Of a stretch of DNA of 64,000 bases, positions 1 through 11,805 are shown piece by piece. The position numbers and the translations under genes were made by a program. The notes under the pieces were generated by a model. The model saw only the letters and a program-made list of their open reading frames with translations, was not told the origin of the DNA and searched no databases. Source of the stretch: Drosophila persimilis (taxonomy: Eukaryota > Arthropoda > Insecta > Diptera > Drosophilidae); the NCBI RefSeq assembly GCF_003286085.1, contig NW_020825288.1:21886001-21950000 (forward strand), in the 5' to 3' direction. The first letter of the stretch is position 1. Each line of letters starts with the position of its first letter.

Positions 1-728
1 GGGAAAAAACTATTTGAATCCGAGGCCTACTAATGTGAGCTACTTGGATTGTCAGTGCGATGATGTGACGTCCTACGATTCGGGCCCACAGCCAGACGAC
101 GAGGATTACTACAACAAGGAGCAGATCACCTACGAAGACGCCTTGCCCAATTTAATCTATGTTTCGTAGGTTTTTTCCTAAATTAATTCAAATCTATAAG
201 AGGATTACCTTTGTTGTTCTCTTTAGACGGCGCCAGGAACAGCCCAAGAAAGATAAGTTTGAGAAAGTAATTGACTTTGATGATCTCAAGGCTGGCAAGA
301 AGAAAGAACAACGATCGAACCCAGCAACAACCACTCCATCGCCCACCAATCTAACCATCACTCAGGAAAAGCTGGCTGCCCTCCAATACGAACTATATCG
401 TAACTTTAGTGAGAACCGGCAACGGGCCGTCCAGGATGTGGATATCAGCAGTTTACAGATCCCTCATGCCGTGAAAAAGTGCCAGGATGCCCATGCCTCT
501 GTGGGCCAGAGGGTGGAGGAGAAATGCACTGTCGAGGAGGAGATGAATGGCATCGAATTGCCTGGCACTCAGCATTACTATTACCTAAATCAACTCAAAC
601 CAGAGTCCTTCTACCGGGTTACAGTACGAGCCTGCGTCGATGGAGTGATCAATGGCTGCTCCAATCCCACGGAAGCCCTGGTCAAGACCACCAGCCTGCG
701 CGTGGAGCAACTGATGAAGAGCACCTAG
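1..728 (+). CDS. Sdr: Secreted decoy of insulin receptor (Sdr-like), C-terminal part, two exons
   Basis: This is the 3' end of a gene whose product resembles the insulin-receptor ectodomain. The reading frame enters at base 2, runs to 165, skips an intron (166-226) and continues 227-728, giving 221 residues before TAG. The first exon carries a CxC pair followed by an acidic stretch and YEDALPNLIYV, matching the FEDxLxNxxFV segment of the insert in the second fibronectin type III domain of insulin receptors. The second exon holds the basic RRQEQPKK segment and ends with the last FnIII strands (LKPESFYRVTVRAC, then a second Cys in NGCSNPTEA). The protein stops about 20 residues after that domain, with no transmembrane helix or kinase, which is the architecture of Sdr, the fly secreted antagonist of insulin-like peptides. 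A truncated InR paralogue is the alternative. The upstream exons (L1, Cys-rich, L2) lie outside the window. Confidence 0.8.
166..226 (+). other. 61-bp intron in the Sdr-like gene
   Basis: The upstream frame hits TAG at 167-169 unless spliced. A donor GTAGGT at 166 and an acceptor CTTTAG ending at 226, preceded by a T-rich tract, join TC to A. This makes a serine codon and restores the receptor-like frame (NLIYV-S-RRQEQ). The length of 61 bp is the modal size for short Drosophila introns. Confidence 0.8.
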
Positions 729-3700
729 GGAGCCTACGGGTGTCTAGGGGCGAAGAAATACTTGGACAATTTCTGTGGAAGAAGAAAGCTACAACGGGAT
801 GATCCCCGAAACCGATTTGTATTACCTGACAAGTGATAAATGTTAACTGAGTATTCGTAAATGTCTTAGCTGTAGTTGCTCAATGTTCCTCGAAATGTAT
901 TGTAAATGTAAAGCAAATCCTCCAAAGCGACAACAGTTTTCATCAATCTGTGCTAATTTGACTTATCAGCCTCGTTTGAGCTTAACACAGAACGGAGGAG
1001 CACTTGAAACCTTTTGGCAGGCTGAACAGACAAGGAACGGAACCCTAAACCATCTAAAACCTCCCCACACTCGCACAGGGACGACAGCTAGCGAAAGGTA
1101 ATCCTAATGCTGACAGCAGTGATTTTTATACACTTGGAGAGGGTGTTGAGACTTCGTTGAGAAGTTTGCAGGACATAGAAGGATATTGTGTGCCTTCGGC
1201 TAAGCACATTAGGTTTTTTTTTTTTTTGCCATATTATATTGAATAATAATTTTGTATTAACTAGAACTTAAACGATGCCTTCGAAAGTCTGCTAGAGTAT
1301 TCAATGCTTCGATCTGACGTAGTTTGCTGTTCTGGTTGAAATTTTCCACTTGGCCCGAAAACGGTTTCCGTGTGGGTTAGAGAGATGGCTCAAGCGTAAG
1401 CCTAGGCAAAACTAACAACATCAACACCTGCTCCCGCCCCTCAAAAGGCTCTCTAGTGCCTCCACTGCCTTTGTCCTCTAGCCCTCCAACGCATGCCACT
1501 TAATATGCAAATATGCCACAAAAGAGCTTTAAACTTTAAAACACTGACAAAAACTAAAAATAATCCCCGTGACTAGGAGGGGTTCGGGTGGGAATGGCGC
1601 TAGGATGGTGGTTTGGATGGGTACGAAGCTTTGTCGAGACGAGGAGTGTAGCTTCAAGTCGAGTCAAGTCGAGTACGTGTCATGTGTCGCCTTGTTTGTG
1701 GCGAACTTTTCGGCGCAGCTGGAAAAGTTCCATGAAAACGTGTCCCACTCAATGCTGGAAAACGCTTCGTGATTGACGCAGGAGCAGTGTGTTCATCGGT
1801 GGAGAAGGAGGCAGCAGTGTTTGTAAGAGGATGAGGAAAAGTGCCTGCAAGGGAAAAGGATTTCAATTCTGCCGCTGACACTGACGCGCAATTTAACTAC
1901 CTTAGACCAAGGACAACCTGGAGGACCTTGGTGGCACTTCAATGGGTGGTTTAACCAGTTTTTCGAGTCACCTGCTGCTGACTATCGCCATTAATTTGCT
2001 TGATCTTTTGTCTGAGAATTGAGCTTATAATCTAATATCTAATATTTGATGTGCGTTATTTAAATCAACTCTCCAAACTTTAAGTCAAAGTTGCCGCAAA
2101 CCCTCTTATCCCATATCCTTCACCTCCATTTTGGGCTGTGGCTGTGGGTCCCTCCTTAAGTGCCATCCGGTCTGCCTTCTGGGGGAAAAGCAGATCCTAA
2201 ACCAATTGTATTTCAATATTTCAATGTCTATCGCTGCTTTTACTGTTGCTCCATTTTTCGCGTTACTTCCGTAGTGGTAGTCCTTGCCGTGTATCCTCGT
2301 TATCCTTGCACTCGTTTGTTATCTATGCACTGCCAGGGCAAGCACTTTGGGTGCGGTTGTTTCGCCGTGTTTGTCAGTGTGTGTCAGTCAGTCGGTCGGA
2401 CAATATAACTGAGTGCTTCACGACTCTCTCCAGTTTGCCACGGTGCCGTGCCGTGTGTGCACTTCAATTGTCCTTGCCCCAGCTTGGGAGTGTCTAGTGT
2501 CGGCAACACCATCGCACCATCGACGCATTTAACTTTGCGTTTTCGCATTTTTGTCTGGGGATACTTGTGCGTTGAGTCGAGGAGCTGAAGCCGTTCCCGT
2601 TTGCCGGTAATGGTAATGATGTGTACTAGTTTGGTTTTGAGGCATTGATATATACTATATCCGTACACTTCCAGTGGGGTTACAACTTGGGTGGGGGATA
2701 CTCTCCCCGCAATACCAAGGAGTGTGTCTGATGGGCTGCGGTTAAGGTTGTGCCATAAATCTTTAGCTGAAGTAGAGGGAAATCTATTTAGAGTAGAGCT
2801 AGGGGAAACCTTTCAGCTGAAATGGAATAGAATTTGAGTATTTTAAACGCAATGTTCAGCTTTACTTCAACTTCTTCGAGAAAGTTTCCTTTATAGGTGA
2901 AGGTCAAGCCTGAACTATACCTTTAAAAAAATTGCGTAGGAACCATAAAATAAAGTCCATCTGAAGCTACCTGAAAAATTTTAATTTATAATATGTAAGC
3001 AATTAAATAAAATATACAAATTATCCCATCTAGCTAATAAGAACAATGAGGCTCTTAGCTTCGCATTACCCTTATTAAATCTGCACCCTAAATAACTTAA
3101 TTTCATTTAAAACGCAGTGCTTAAGAACTGTTCAATCAGAAACCATTGCAAATGAATAATATCGGTACTCCAGCGAAAATGGTCATGGCGTAATCTTAAG
3201 CGCACAAACGTACAACTGTACCACTGTCGAGCTGTCCATCAAGACTTCACGATGCACACGACATGTCTCACACACACGCACACAAATACACAATTGTCCT
3301 TTTCAATGACCATTGCCATTGCTTTGTTATCCTGTCGTTTTGTCTGGCTTTGGTCACATTACAAATCCAATTGCCAATGCGAGATAAATGCGCTCGGATA
3401 ATATAAACTGACATGTGTGTGGGAAACGGTCACTTAGTCGACAAGGACATGCAGTTAAAAAGAGGTGGTGGGTGGTGGGAGGGTGACTAGGGAAGCGAGC
3501 GGGGACACGCAGCTGATTTTAATTTTAGTTAAATCAAAATCTGCTGAGACAGGAACCCAGTTTATTGGCTCTCCAGTTGCACTCCAAGGGGATCCGACAC
3601 GTCTGCACTTAGTGCGTTTGCGCCTGGCAATATCCCTCTCCGTCTCTTTCTATCTCCTTATTCTCCATCTCTTTCTAAGCTTGCATGATGCCAAGCCACA

Positions 3701-4373
3701 CAAAAAGGGGGAAACGGGGTGGTGGTCTTGCCTGGCCCTGGCCTGACTTGAATTGGCTCTGGGCTTGCCTTTGCGTGGCTTTTGGCCCCCGACTGCCTGA
3801 CATGTGTTTGGTTTGCTGGGTTTTCATAAATAATGAAAAGTGCTGGAAATAGTATTTTCATTCAACGCCACACTTTTCCTACGACCCAAAGTTCTATTAA
3901 AAGTCAAGCACGAAACATTCAGATGGCAGATTGCTAGTTTTCCACTTAATTGTTCCAGAAATAATTTAACCCCGAAGCAGTTGTCAATTTGTTGTGAATA
4001 ATTTACCACATCATTGACTCAACGACCTGTACGGCTGTACATATGAATGTATGTATGTGTCACATAATTGAATTCAATTGGTCGATTTTCGTGGTCAGTA
4101 TGTATTATTTTCTATGGATAAACATGTGATTCCATATAGTACATGGGTCCTGGCCAAAGCCCAACAATGCGGCAGGCATTGCTCTAGTTTATGGGTTCAA
4201 CGATTGTCTGGATTGAGGGGGTTCGCTCTAACCACAGCTAAGTGGGTGCTGGCTGAAAGGAGCACCCATTAAAAGTGGGAAATGGAATTATGAATGGTAA
4301 TTAAGGCTTAGGGCGAATTGAAGGTATAATATGAAGGATAATCCAATGATCCTATAAACTAAACAGAAATGCT
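729..4373. other. 3' UTR and non-coding flank, no gene seen
   Basis: The first few hundred bases should contain the Sdr 3' UTR. I find no canonical AATAAA close behind the stop; the weak variants are GATAAA near 833 and AATAAT near 1242. A run of 13 T lies at 1214-1226 and an imperfect CA tract at 3267-3293. Short open frames here (for example 2160-2408 and 3465-3746) show no domain, no initiation context and no coding-like codon use. Nothing else could be supported. Confidence 0.5.
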
Positions 4374-4379
4374 TTTATT
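4374..4379 (-). terminator. Poly(A) signal AATAAA for gene A
   Basis: TTTATT on the + strand reads AATAAA on the - strand, about 100 nt downstream of the gene A stop codon. That is a normal 3' UTR length for a small fly gene. Confidence 0.5.
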
Positions 4380-4479
4380 ATACCCCTACAGGGGATATGC
4401 CGTTCACTAAAATGATTCACAAATGATTTCCTCAAAGTCCTAGCCTTTTAAAAATTGCTTAGTTTCTTGAAATTGCTTA

Positions 4480-4833
4480 TCACTTCCACTTTGCTTGAAC
4501 CTTTGCGATGGGAACTTGTTTTTTCTTGGTTCTATCCAAATACTTTGGACTGCGAACCGGGGTTTTTTTAACCTCTTTTGCCACCGTTATAGTCAGTTCT
4601 TTCGGCTCCTTGGGGTACAGCATCGTGAATGAGTTGTGTTGGACCCCCTTCTTGGTGATATTTTCCGACGTGGTCTTACTCAGGTCCTTAGTTTCTGGCT
4701 GCACATTTTGTTGCTTCTTTGGGAAAATCGAAGAGTTTGGTTTTTTCTGGATTCCCTTCACATTGCCAATCGTTGCCTCCTTTTTTTGCTTCTTGAGGGG
4801 CTTTTTTGCACATTTCTTTTTAGTGTTCTCCAT
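4480..4833 (-). CDS. Gene A: small lysine-rich protein, PKEPK family (novel)
   Basis: This is an intronless 117-residue ORF starting MENTKKKCAKK and ending AKWK before TGA. It has 30 lysines (26%) and only 2 arginines, so it is strongly basic. No signal peptide or membrane segment is visible. Codon use is coding-like (CTG, AAG, ACC, GTG). The best evidence that it is real is homology to gene B (29348-29731): FPKK at 37-40, DLSK at 50-53, GVQ at 63-65 and FTMLYPKEPK at 69-78 occur in the same order in both, and similarity continues to about residue 105 (YLD...KK). The N-terminal 30 residues are a lysine-rich tail absent from gene B. The start is the first in-frame ATG (TCTCAGATGG). A poly(A) signal lies at 4374-4379. 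I do not recognise a named family. Nuclear or chromatin association would fit the composition, and testis expression would fit its setting, but neither is shown. Confidence 0.82.
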   Translation of the reverse strand: MENTKKKCAKKPLKKQKKEATIGNVKGIQKKPNSSIFPKKQQNVQPETKDLSKTTSENITKKGVQHNSFTMLYPKEPKELTITVAKEVKKTPVRSPKYLDRTKKKQVPIAKVQAKWK

Positions 4834-4910
4834 CTGAGATGTGTGTATGTTGAAGTTCGTTTTGTAAATGATATATTTCTAAGTTTCTAAAGTTTCACCC
4901 AAGCATCGAA

Positions 4911-4920
4911 TATAAAAGGG
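4911..4920 (+). promoter_or_regulatory. TATA-box-like element upstream of gene A
   Basis: TATAAAAGGG is a strong TATA match on the + strand, 78 bp beyond the gene A start codon and pointing away from it. On the - strand the same spot reads TTTTATATTCG, which could serve gene A with a 5' UTR of roughly 50 nt. No convincing initiator motif is seen on either side, so the orientation is unsettled. Confidence 0.3.
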
Positions 4921-6825
4921 CATGCTTTTGCTCCATAATCTCCATATACTGAACACTCTTTCACGTTCGTAACAATACCATCAACCACTCCTGGAAAATT
5001 ACGTAAAGGAAACCAGCACATCCATTGGAAAAACTTTGCTTTGTCTGCCTCACGTTCAAAATTGAAAATTACACTTTAATTAAGAGCTGTGAACGTATTC
5101 GAAATGTCAATAGACCAATGCTTTTCCCCAAAAACCAATATCCTTTAGCACTTGTGGCCGTCAATTCCTCCTAACCTCCCCTCACCTCATCAAATCTCCC
5201 AGCAGCAGTCAATTCTTCTGCAAATTTGAACAAAAACGGTTTCAATTGTTGCTGCGACGCGTCGCATTGCCATATTTGTCAGCCATTTGCGAATGTTTCT
5301 AGCTCGCTCATCTACTATCTTCCTCTCCCTCTCTCTCTTTGTCTGTGTCTCCAAATCGCCATTTTGATTGGAGTGAGGTGAGGCTTTTGAGGGGGGTTTA
5401 TTCCATTTCCGTTATGGCAGAACGCATTCATTTTGGCATCATCAAGGTTGTATGATGCGTTGGCAAAACGTGTCATCGACACAGAGACTCGTTCCGCCCC
5501 GACAGTTGACAACTCCATCAAAAGGTAAACTGGCGGTGACACAGGGGGGTGGTACGCATTGGATGGGGGAGGGTACTGGTTCTGGTTATGCTGTACCCCT
5601 GTCGATGCTGTTCAATAAAATGTCATTTAATGTCGATGTACGTGTCCGCGGTAGTACAGCGGCTGCCATCTGGAGCTGGGAGCGATAGAGGTGGACCGAT
5701 GACACGTCCGAGCCAGTTTGAAGAAGGGGTTGGGGTTCAAATACTCGTAGGCCATGCAAAATTCCACGGACAGCGCTTAAAGCTCATTAATTAAAAAATT
5801 TAATTTGATTAAGATTGAACTAAATCTTGGAGGAATATCTTATTATCAGAAAAATCAAGAAAGACCACAAGTTGGCTGGAAAATAATTTTCTAATCGATT
5901 TATTTATTTAAAACTTGAATGTTTTGACTTTAATAAGATTAACCAATATCTGCATAATTATATACCGACAAAAATATCTTTAAAGCGGACTCATTTTCTA
6001 AATAAGAAAGAAAAAAGCGCAATACATTTGAGACTACTGGGTAATTTTCGATTCATTTTCGGAAATGTACCAAAATCGCTTTAAGCCTTTAATCAAACGG
6101 ATTAAAAATCAATTACATCGCGTTTCTTAAGTACAGAACGGTTTCAAGGGTTATATTTTAAAAAAGTTTTAAATGAAGACTTCACTTTGATAGAGAAAAT
6201 CATTTCCAAACTGGCCAGTATTCGAATTGTCTAAGATTGGACCATCAAAGAGAGTAAAAGAGCGCATTTAATTAAAGTGTTTAACCTTTTCCGATTCACT
6301 TTCGAGAGTTTTCACTGTGTCACGAGGTCTCTTTTTCTTTTAATCCGCGTGTGTGTATGTATCGCTGCGTGTGTGTGTGTGCAATTGTGGATGATGGCCG
6401 GGCGTAATTGGCTTGTAATTGAAAACTTTGCGGATAATTAATTGCTGAAACTTGCCTCACGACATTTATATGGTTTAAGCTGAGGTTTGTACGCGACATT
6501 CGCTCTCATTCTCTGCAGCTTCTTGGTGGCTTTCTCTTACTCTTCTCCGTTTTTTTGTGCTTCCTTGGCTGCAATTGTAAGTTAATTAAGCGACAGCTCG
6601 AAAGCAAGTTGCGACTGTCGTTGAAGTTTCGCTGAGAGTGGAACTGTGGTGGGTGTTTTTCTGGAGAAGTTTCCGACTTGGCGGGTTCCAGGATTTCAGA
6701 TGTTTCGCTTTGGGATTGAGGGGCTACTAATATAATAAGATTAAAACCCTCTGGACTCTAAATAGAATTTAATTATACACCATACACAGATGTAATATGT
6801 ATTTGGTGGATGTGGATGTGTGAAA
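4921..6825. other. Non-coding, simple repeats only
   Basis: This stretch holds a pyrimidine tract at 5319-5341 (CTCTCCCTCTCTCTC) and an imperfect GT/AT tract at 6347-6382. From 5800 to 6250 it is very AT-rich. No ORF with domain, codon or homology support was found. Confidence 0.5.
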
Positions 6826-6892
6826 CACCCAGAAGGAAGCGCTTCCGACACCATAGGTATATTCCTGATCAGCATCAATAGCCGAGAATAGA
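6826..6892 (+). mobile_element. DINE-1 (Helitron) fragment
   Basis: The block beginning CAGAAGGAAGCGCTTCCGAC and continuing through CCTGATCAGCATCAATAGCCGAG closely follows the 5' part of the Drosophila DINE-1/DNAREP1 consensus as I remember it (GCAGAAGGAAGCGTTTCCGAC ... TTGATCAGGATCAATAGCCGAG, quoted in pieces). About 55-60 bp are clear. Degenerate element sequence may extend to about 7146, where an 8-bp inverted pair TATATACC (7119-7126) / GGTATATA (7139-7146) resembles the element's GGGTATA-type ends. Confidence 0.7.
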
Positions 6893-7146
6893 TAGAAAGA
6901 GAGCAATATTCGAGAGAGATAGTGCAAAAATCTCCTTATCCCTATGTTTTCCCCAACTCGCATCACAAGCTAGAGAGATTAGAGAGATCACTCCCTCCCC
7001 GCATTAATCAACATATCAATTGGTCCCTTTTCCGAACAGCAATACCAAAAAAGAGATAGAGAGCCTGCCGCAGTCATCGGCTCAATACCAATTCCGGCGC
7101 TTATAAGATTATATTACATATATACCAGCTGTGTAACGGGTATATA

Positions 7147-10100
7147 AGTTGGCCCATTGCCGCGGCTCAACAAATTCGCGCTATTGTTTACAAAAATACA
7201 TAAGTGGTAGTTGCTTTTAGATATTTATTTAGCCTATTTGTTGGATATACTTCAATTCAATTTTAAATACACTAGATTATTACCCAGAACAAAGACGTTA
7301 AAAGCAGGAAAATGACGGCATAGATTTGTGTGTCTTTAAAAGGACATTAGTATTTTGCATTAGTATTTGCGTATTAAATACCATTTCCAGGTAACTTTTT
7401 GTACCCTTCGAAAGTTTTAATTAATTTGAACTTGTCTCCTGTTGGGCTCCTTTTCTTTGTTTCAATCAAAGAAATATTTTCCCTTTGTCAATGATGGCTT
7501 TACTTAAAATCCAAAAGCATTGACAGCATTAGTCTGGCCTCTCTGAGCCATTGCCCGTGGAGTGGAGAGTACATTTGTGAGCCCACAAGTCAAAAGTTAA
7601 TGCCATCTGTATAAAATTAATGCATATTTAAGCATTGGTCGTTGACACGGCCAGCAGGACATTCGAATTTCGAGTATTTTCGCACTGAAACTAATGAATT
7701 CCTAATATCTTAATAATACCTTTAATAACAGATTTCAAAAGGCGCCACACTGGCACTGCTGGCTTCGTGGGGGTTTACTTGGGTCGTTAACATTGAAACG
7801 AAAGTAATTTGTCTCCCCATTCGGGGCAGTGCCCTTCTCAGTGCCCCGCCCCCGGGCCATATGTCGGTCGCCTCATCAGCAAACGGACATGCATTGGCCA
7901 GGGCTATAAACAAAGTTCTTAATTTCCGCGCCACATAAAACTTATCTTCATTTGCTGGCCCAAGCCATTGGGTGCAGCACTCCACTCTCTCCCGGTGCTC
8001 CTTTGGGGGCTCCCCTCCATGCCTTTCCTGGGCTATAAAAATCACAACATAAGCTAAAAACTTTATGCTGAATGCAAACTGGCAAATGGCAAACGCAAGT
8101 TTCCTTTTCGTCCAATGCATTTCGCCCAAGGCTCCATTTGCACAGTGGTCTGTCGTCATGTCAAAACAGGCGAAGTGGGCTCTGGTACCTTACGAAATTA
8201 TACTTAAATTTAATGATCCTTTCGATAATAACAAGTTTTTTATGATTTTTTTAGTGCACTGTGGGTGGACATTGCACGGAAATGTGAAGTCGGGTTTTAC
8301 GAGCCTGGAAATTAAACAAAAGTTTTGATTTCATTAAGTTTTGGACATATATAAATTCATTACGTGAAGACAGAATGTTTTGCCATTATAAGAAAATTGT
8401 GAAAATATATTTTTATTTTTTACAATAAAAAACTAAGCTCCTTTCGATATTATTTTTCTTTATGATTATACTACATTGAGTCATGTGCATGTGGAACAAT
8501 TAATTAGAAATATGATAAATAAATAAATATGATATTTGAACTTTAAGGTTTTCAAAGTTCAATTGGTCTTATTATTTTGGGTTGAAATAGTCAATTTGTC
8601 ATATTCCTACTTATGGAATCACTTCTGGAACATTTTTTTCTTTTAAAAAGTCTCTAAAAAAGGTGTAATAACGCTGATTCCTAGATAAGAGTTCTGATTT
8701 ATATGTAGATTATGAAAGGGCATACGAATTGAATATTTTTTTTTTTATAAATATTCGTTTTGGCAATCGCGAATATGAATGGAAGGTGTTGAATAACTTG
8801 AATAAATTAAAAAAATATATATTGATGGATTAATGAAAATTCCCAAGTAGAGAACTGTCAAACTGTCTTTCACTAAAATAAACCTCGGGACACTGTGCCA
8901 AGTTTGTTGTCTTCCTCGAGGTTGTTGTAAGCAAAAGTTTTGCGGCTGAGGTCGAATGCAGAATTATGTAGCCAGGCCATGGGACAGGGACTTTGGCAGG
9001 GAAAGTGGTGGGAGCAGGCGGGAACACTGGACCCGGGACTCGTTCCTCTTAGTTCCTCTTGGTCTCGCTGCGGCTGATGTTGTTCCTGATGTTGTTGCAT
9101 TATCTTAATGTTCATTAGGTTAAGTTTTTGTGCATTTCCTTGGCGCTCGCTGTGGTGCTTTGGCTGCTCATTTGTGTGGCAATCTCCCGTCGACATCCTG
9201 CATTGCCCTCAATCCACCAGGGGCTTCTACTTCATCTGTGGGGATGGGTGCTGGCTGGCAAAAACTTTTGCATTCCGTTTCCTAGGCGAACTCGTCACAA
9301 GTTTTGTGTCCAAGCCTTTATTTCTTCGTTCTTTTCTAGGTTTTTTTATTTCTTTTCAGTTTTCATTTTGAGATAGTTGCCTATTCTGGATTCTCTGTCT
9401 TCATCTTTCTGTTTATGTTTCCTGTCTTGATCGAAGTGTACCCCCTTTCACCAGGATATAAATTTAATTAAAAATTTCTCAACTTTCAAATGAAAGTGGC
9501 TGAGTGGCGCCTAGAGCTTTTCCCCATTTCCATTGTTAAAGCTCGAAAACTTGCTACCAATCGATTTAAATCGAATCGAAATCGCGATAACTTATTCCGT
9601 TACAGTTGTTTCTCTTTTTGCCACTTCCGGTGGTCGCCTGACAGTTCATTAGTAACGTACATCCTGTCATATTTGTCGCCATTTGACATTTTTATTATGG
9701 CCCGCGTTTGCATGGGTGAAAGAGGTACCAGCCAGAGGCGCAGCGGCAAGAGCCAGAACAAAAGGTGGAGTACAATAAAAAAAGCAAGGAAGTGAGAGAG
9801 AGAGGAAGAGCGTGAAGATAATGCTGGCGGCTCTATGCTCGCTCTCTCGCCCTTGCTTTGTTCGCCTGCTTATCTCCTGCTTCCGTTTCAGAATCCGCTG
9901 TATTACAATACCCTGCCATGGAAAGGGTATTTGTATTATTAGAATAAGTGGTAGAAATTTATCAGCCAAGGCTTTGCTTTTTGTAGGACTACAGTATTCT
10001 ATTTCATGCTCTTGAAGGGAATGATTCCATAGAGTATTGACTGATTTACCAAGATGAGATCTTAACCTACATACAATGTCATTTTGCTGAGCCCATTACT

Positions 10101-11385
10101 AGTCCTAGCAAGCTAATTGTGTGAGTTCCTTAAACTGTAGGCTAATAGCATCTGGTAGCGTTACACACAGAATTCGAAATATATGCCAATAGATTTGCAC
10201 CGAAAAATAAAGAAGTGTTTTCACTTACATTTAGACATTAATATGCAAATATTTGATATTTCGTATTTAAATGAAGTATTTTTTTGTTTAAATTAAATAC
10301 ATTTCCCACAAATTGAATATAATATATTTATTTTAAAGTTTTTTTTATATTCAGATTTAATATGATCCCTACCAAAAAGACTTTTTAATACATTTAAGTT
10401 TAAATCAAAGTGAATTCTATTTAACTAAAAAACGGAATATATAATATATGGGTTTGTTTCTTTTTAGCATACTATACCATTTATTTTCGAGTGTCATATT
10501 ATTTATTTTGTTATTATTGGCGATAGTTTAAACGTAAACTAATAATAATGTCCCCATTAATTCTAGCATATCTAAAACCTTAATAGAGTTCTAACCTTTT
10601 AGCCCAACCTAAAGAGTATGCGAATATCATCCAAGACAAACAAATTTATTTTGTTCTACTTATTTTTATCATTATGCTTTTCTCCTGGCTTTAGTTTTAT
10701 AATCAGGCAACCAGTCAAGCCAGTCGTCGCACTGTGGGGCTGCTGCGGTGCAGCAGGATTTATGAAGTTTTTTGGTTTTGTCTAGTTTCTGTTGCTCTCT
10801 GTTTCTGTTTCTGTTGGCAGGTCCTGGTCCTGACTTTGCCACTTCTGTAGTAGCTTTCCTGTGTCGGTGCTGTGGGCAAAAGTAATTTGTATAAAAATGC
10901 AGGCGACTTTTATTTGAAGCGACACAATGCAACTTCTCTGACGTTGGGGCAAAAGATAATTGAATATATTTCTTTAGCTATGGGCGAGGGAACATTCCAC
11001 AGTACGGGGGATAACAGACCAAAGCCCTAATTGGTATTACCAAAAAGAAAGAATTTGCAAGAGAGTATTAGTTGCCTTGGGGTTGGAGTTAGCTTAAGGA
11101 AGGTCCATCATGTCTGATTGGGTCATTCCTTTAAGTACACTTGTTCTGTCGTGAAACGTTTGTGATGGATGTAAAAATACAGTTGAGTGCACCCTTTTTA
11201 AGCAATTGTCTATTCTCATTTAATAGTTAGCAATTAGTAAATAAATTAGTCACCATGTGCTGATAAAAGTAAGTAAAAGGACGGTGGCACTATAATGAAA
11301 GGACAGAAAATATAAGGGACGGAGAGTTAGTACAGTTGTTGCCTTAGGCAACAGCAGAACCTATTAGCAGTAAATACGAGTACTT
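7147..11385. other. Non-coding, no gene seen
   Basis: Open frames such as 7722-8159 (-), 9108-9371 (+) and 9490-9795 (+) overlap each other on several frames without domain or codon support, so I read them as chance. A small inverted repeat AATACCCT (9907-9914) with AGGGTATT about 10 bases further resembles Helitron sub-terminal repeats. The stretches 8330-8860 and 10200-10650 are extremely AT-rich. Confidence 0.45.
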
Positions 11386-11663
11386 AATCGAAAGTGCAGT
11401 ATTGTCATCAAGTGGTAGTAATCGTTAACAAGATCATAAAAAAACATTCTACAATAAAAAAGTACCCAGAACTCAATAAAGTCTTAAGGACTAATCTATA
11501 CTTAGTGGAAAGGTGCTATAAATTCCTAATTGTGGTGCCAATGGATGATTGGACCATGATTTTTTGTTGTCTCATGAATTCTTTCGGGAGACAATATATA
11601 AGTTCCGTATGTATGGTCATTTTTGTGCACAAAATAAAAGATCTGTTAACATTTTTAGCATGA
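11386..11663 (+). pseudogene. Possible decayed PKEPK-family copy (D)
   Basis: This is an open frame with no ATG near its beginning (only GTG at 11394), ending TGA at 11661-11663. Its middle reads ELNKVLRTNLY, then after about a dozen residues FLIVVPMDDW. Gene B reads DLSKILNVKFK, then FTILIPKEPK at almost the same spacing, so E/D-L-x-K-[VI]-L and F-x-I-[LV]-[IV]-P line up with one gap. A different frame just upstream reads SSSGSNR, like SSSNDNR near the gene B start, which would imply a frameshift. The lack of a start and the displaced N-terminus suggest a relic. Chance similarity cannot be excluded by eye. Confidence 0.28.
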
Positions 11664-11722
11664 AATGCATCACTCAATTATAATCAAATATTTTAGAGCG
11701 GGTATATGTAGCTATGCAGCCT

Positions 11723-11728
11723 ATAAAA
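11723..11728 (+). promoter_or_regulatory. TATA-box-like element
   Basis: CCTATAAAACT at this spot is a good TATA match, with TCAATT about 30 bases downstream as a possible initiator. It would drive + strand transcription into the island at 11806-12181. The support is motif only. Confidence 0.2.
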
Positions 11729-11805
11729 CTCAGACAATTTCCATTCGATTCAATTTGAATTTCCAATTACTTCAGTACACTATCAAACCCCTTCGAATAC
11801 CTTGC

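Noticed and set aside
4508..4837. 109-codon frame on the + strand over gene A
   Set aside because: It is the antisense shadow of gene A. The gene B paralogue confirms the - strand.
7722..8159. 145-codon frame on the - strand
   Set aside because: The longest frames here lack domains, start from alternative codons or lie in sequence open on both strands; there is no coding-like codon pattern.
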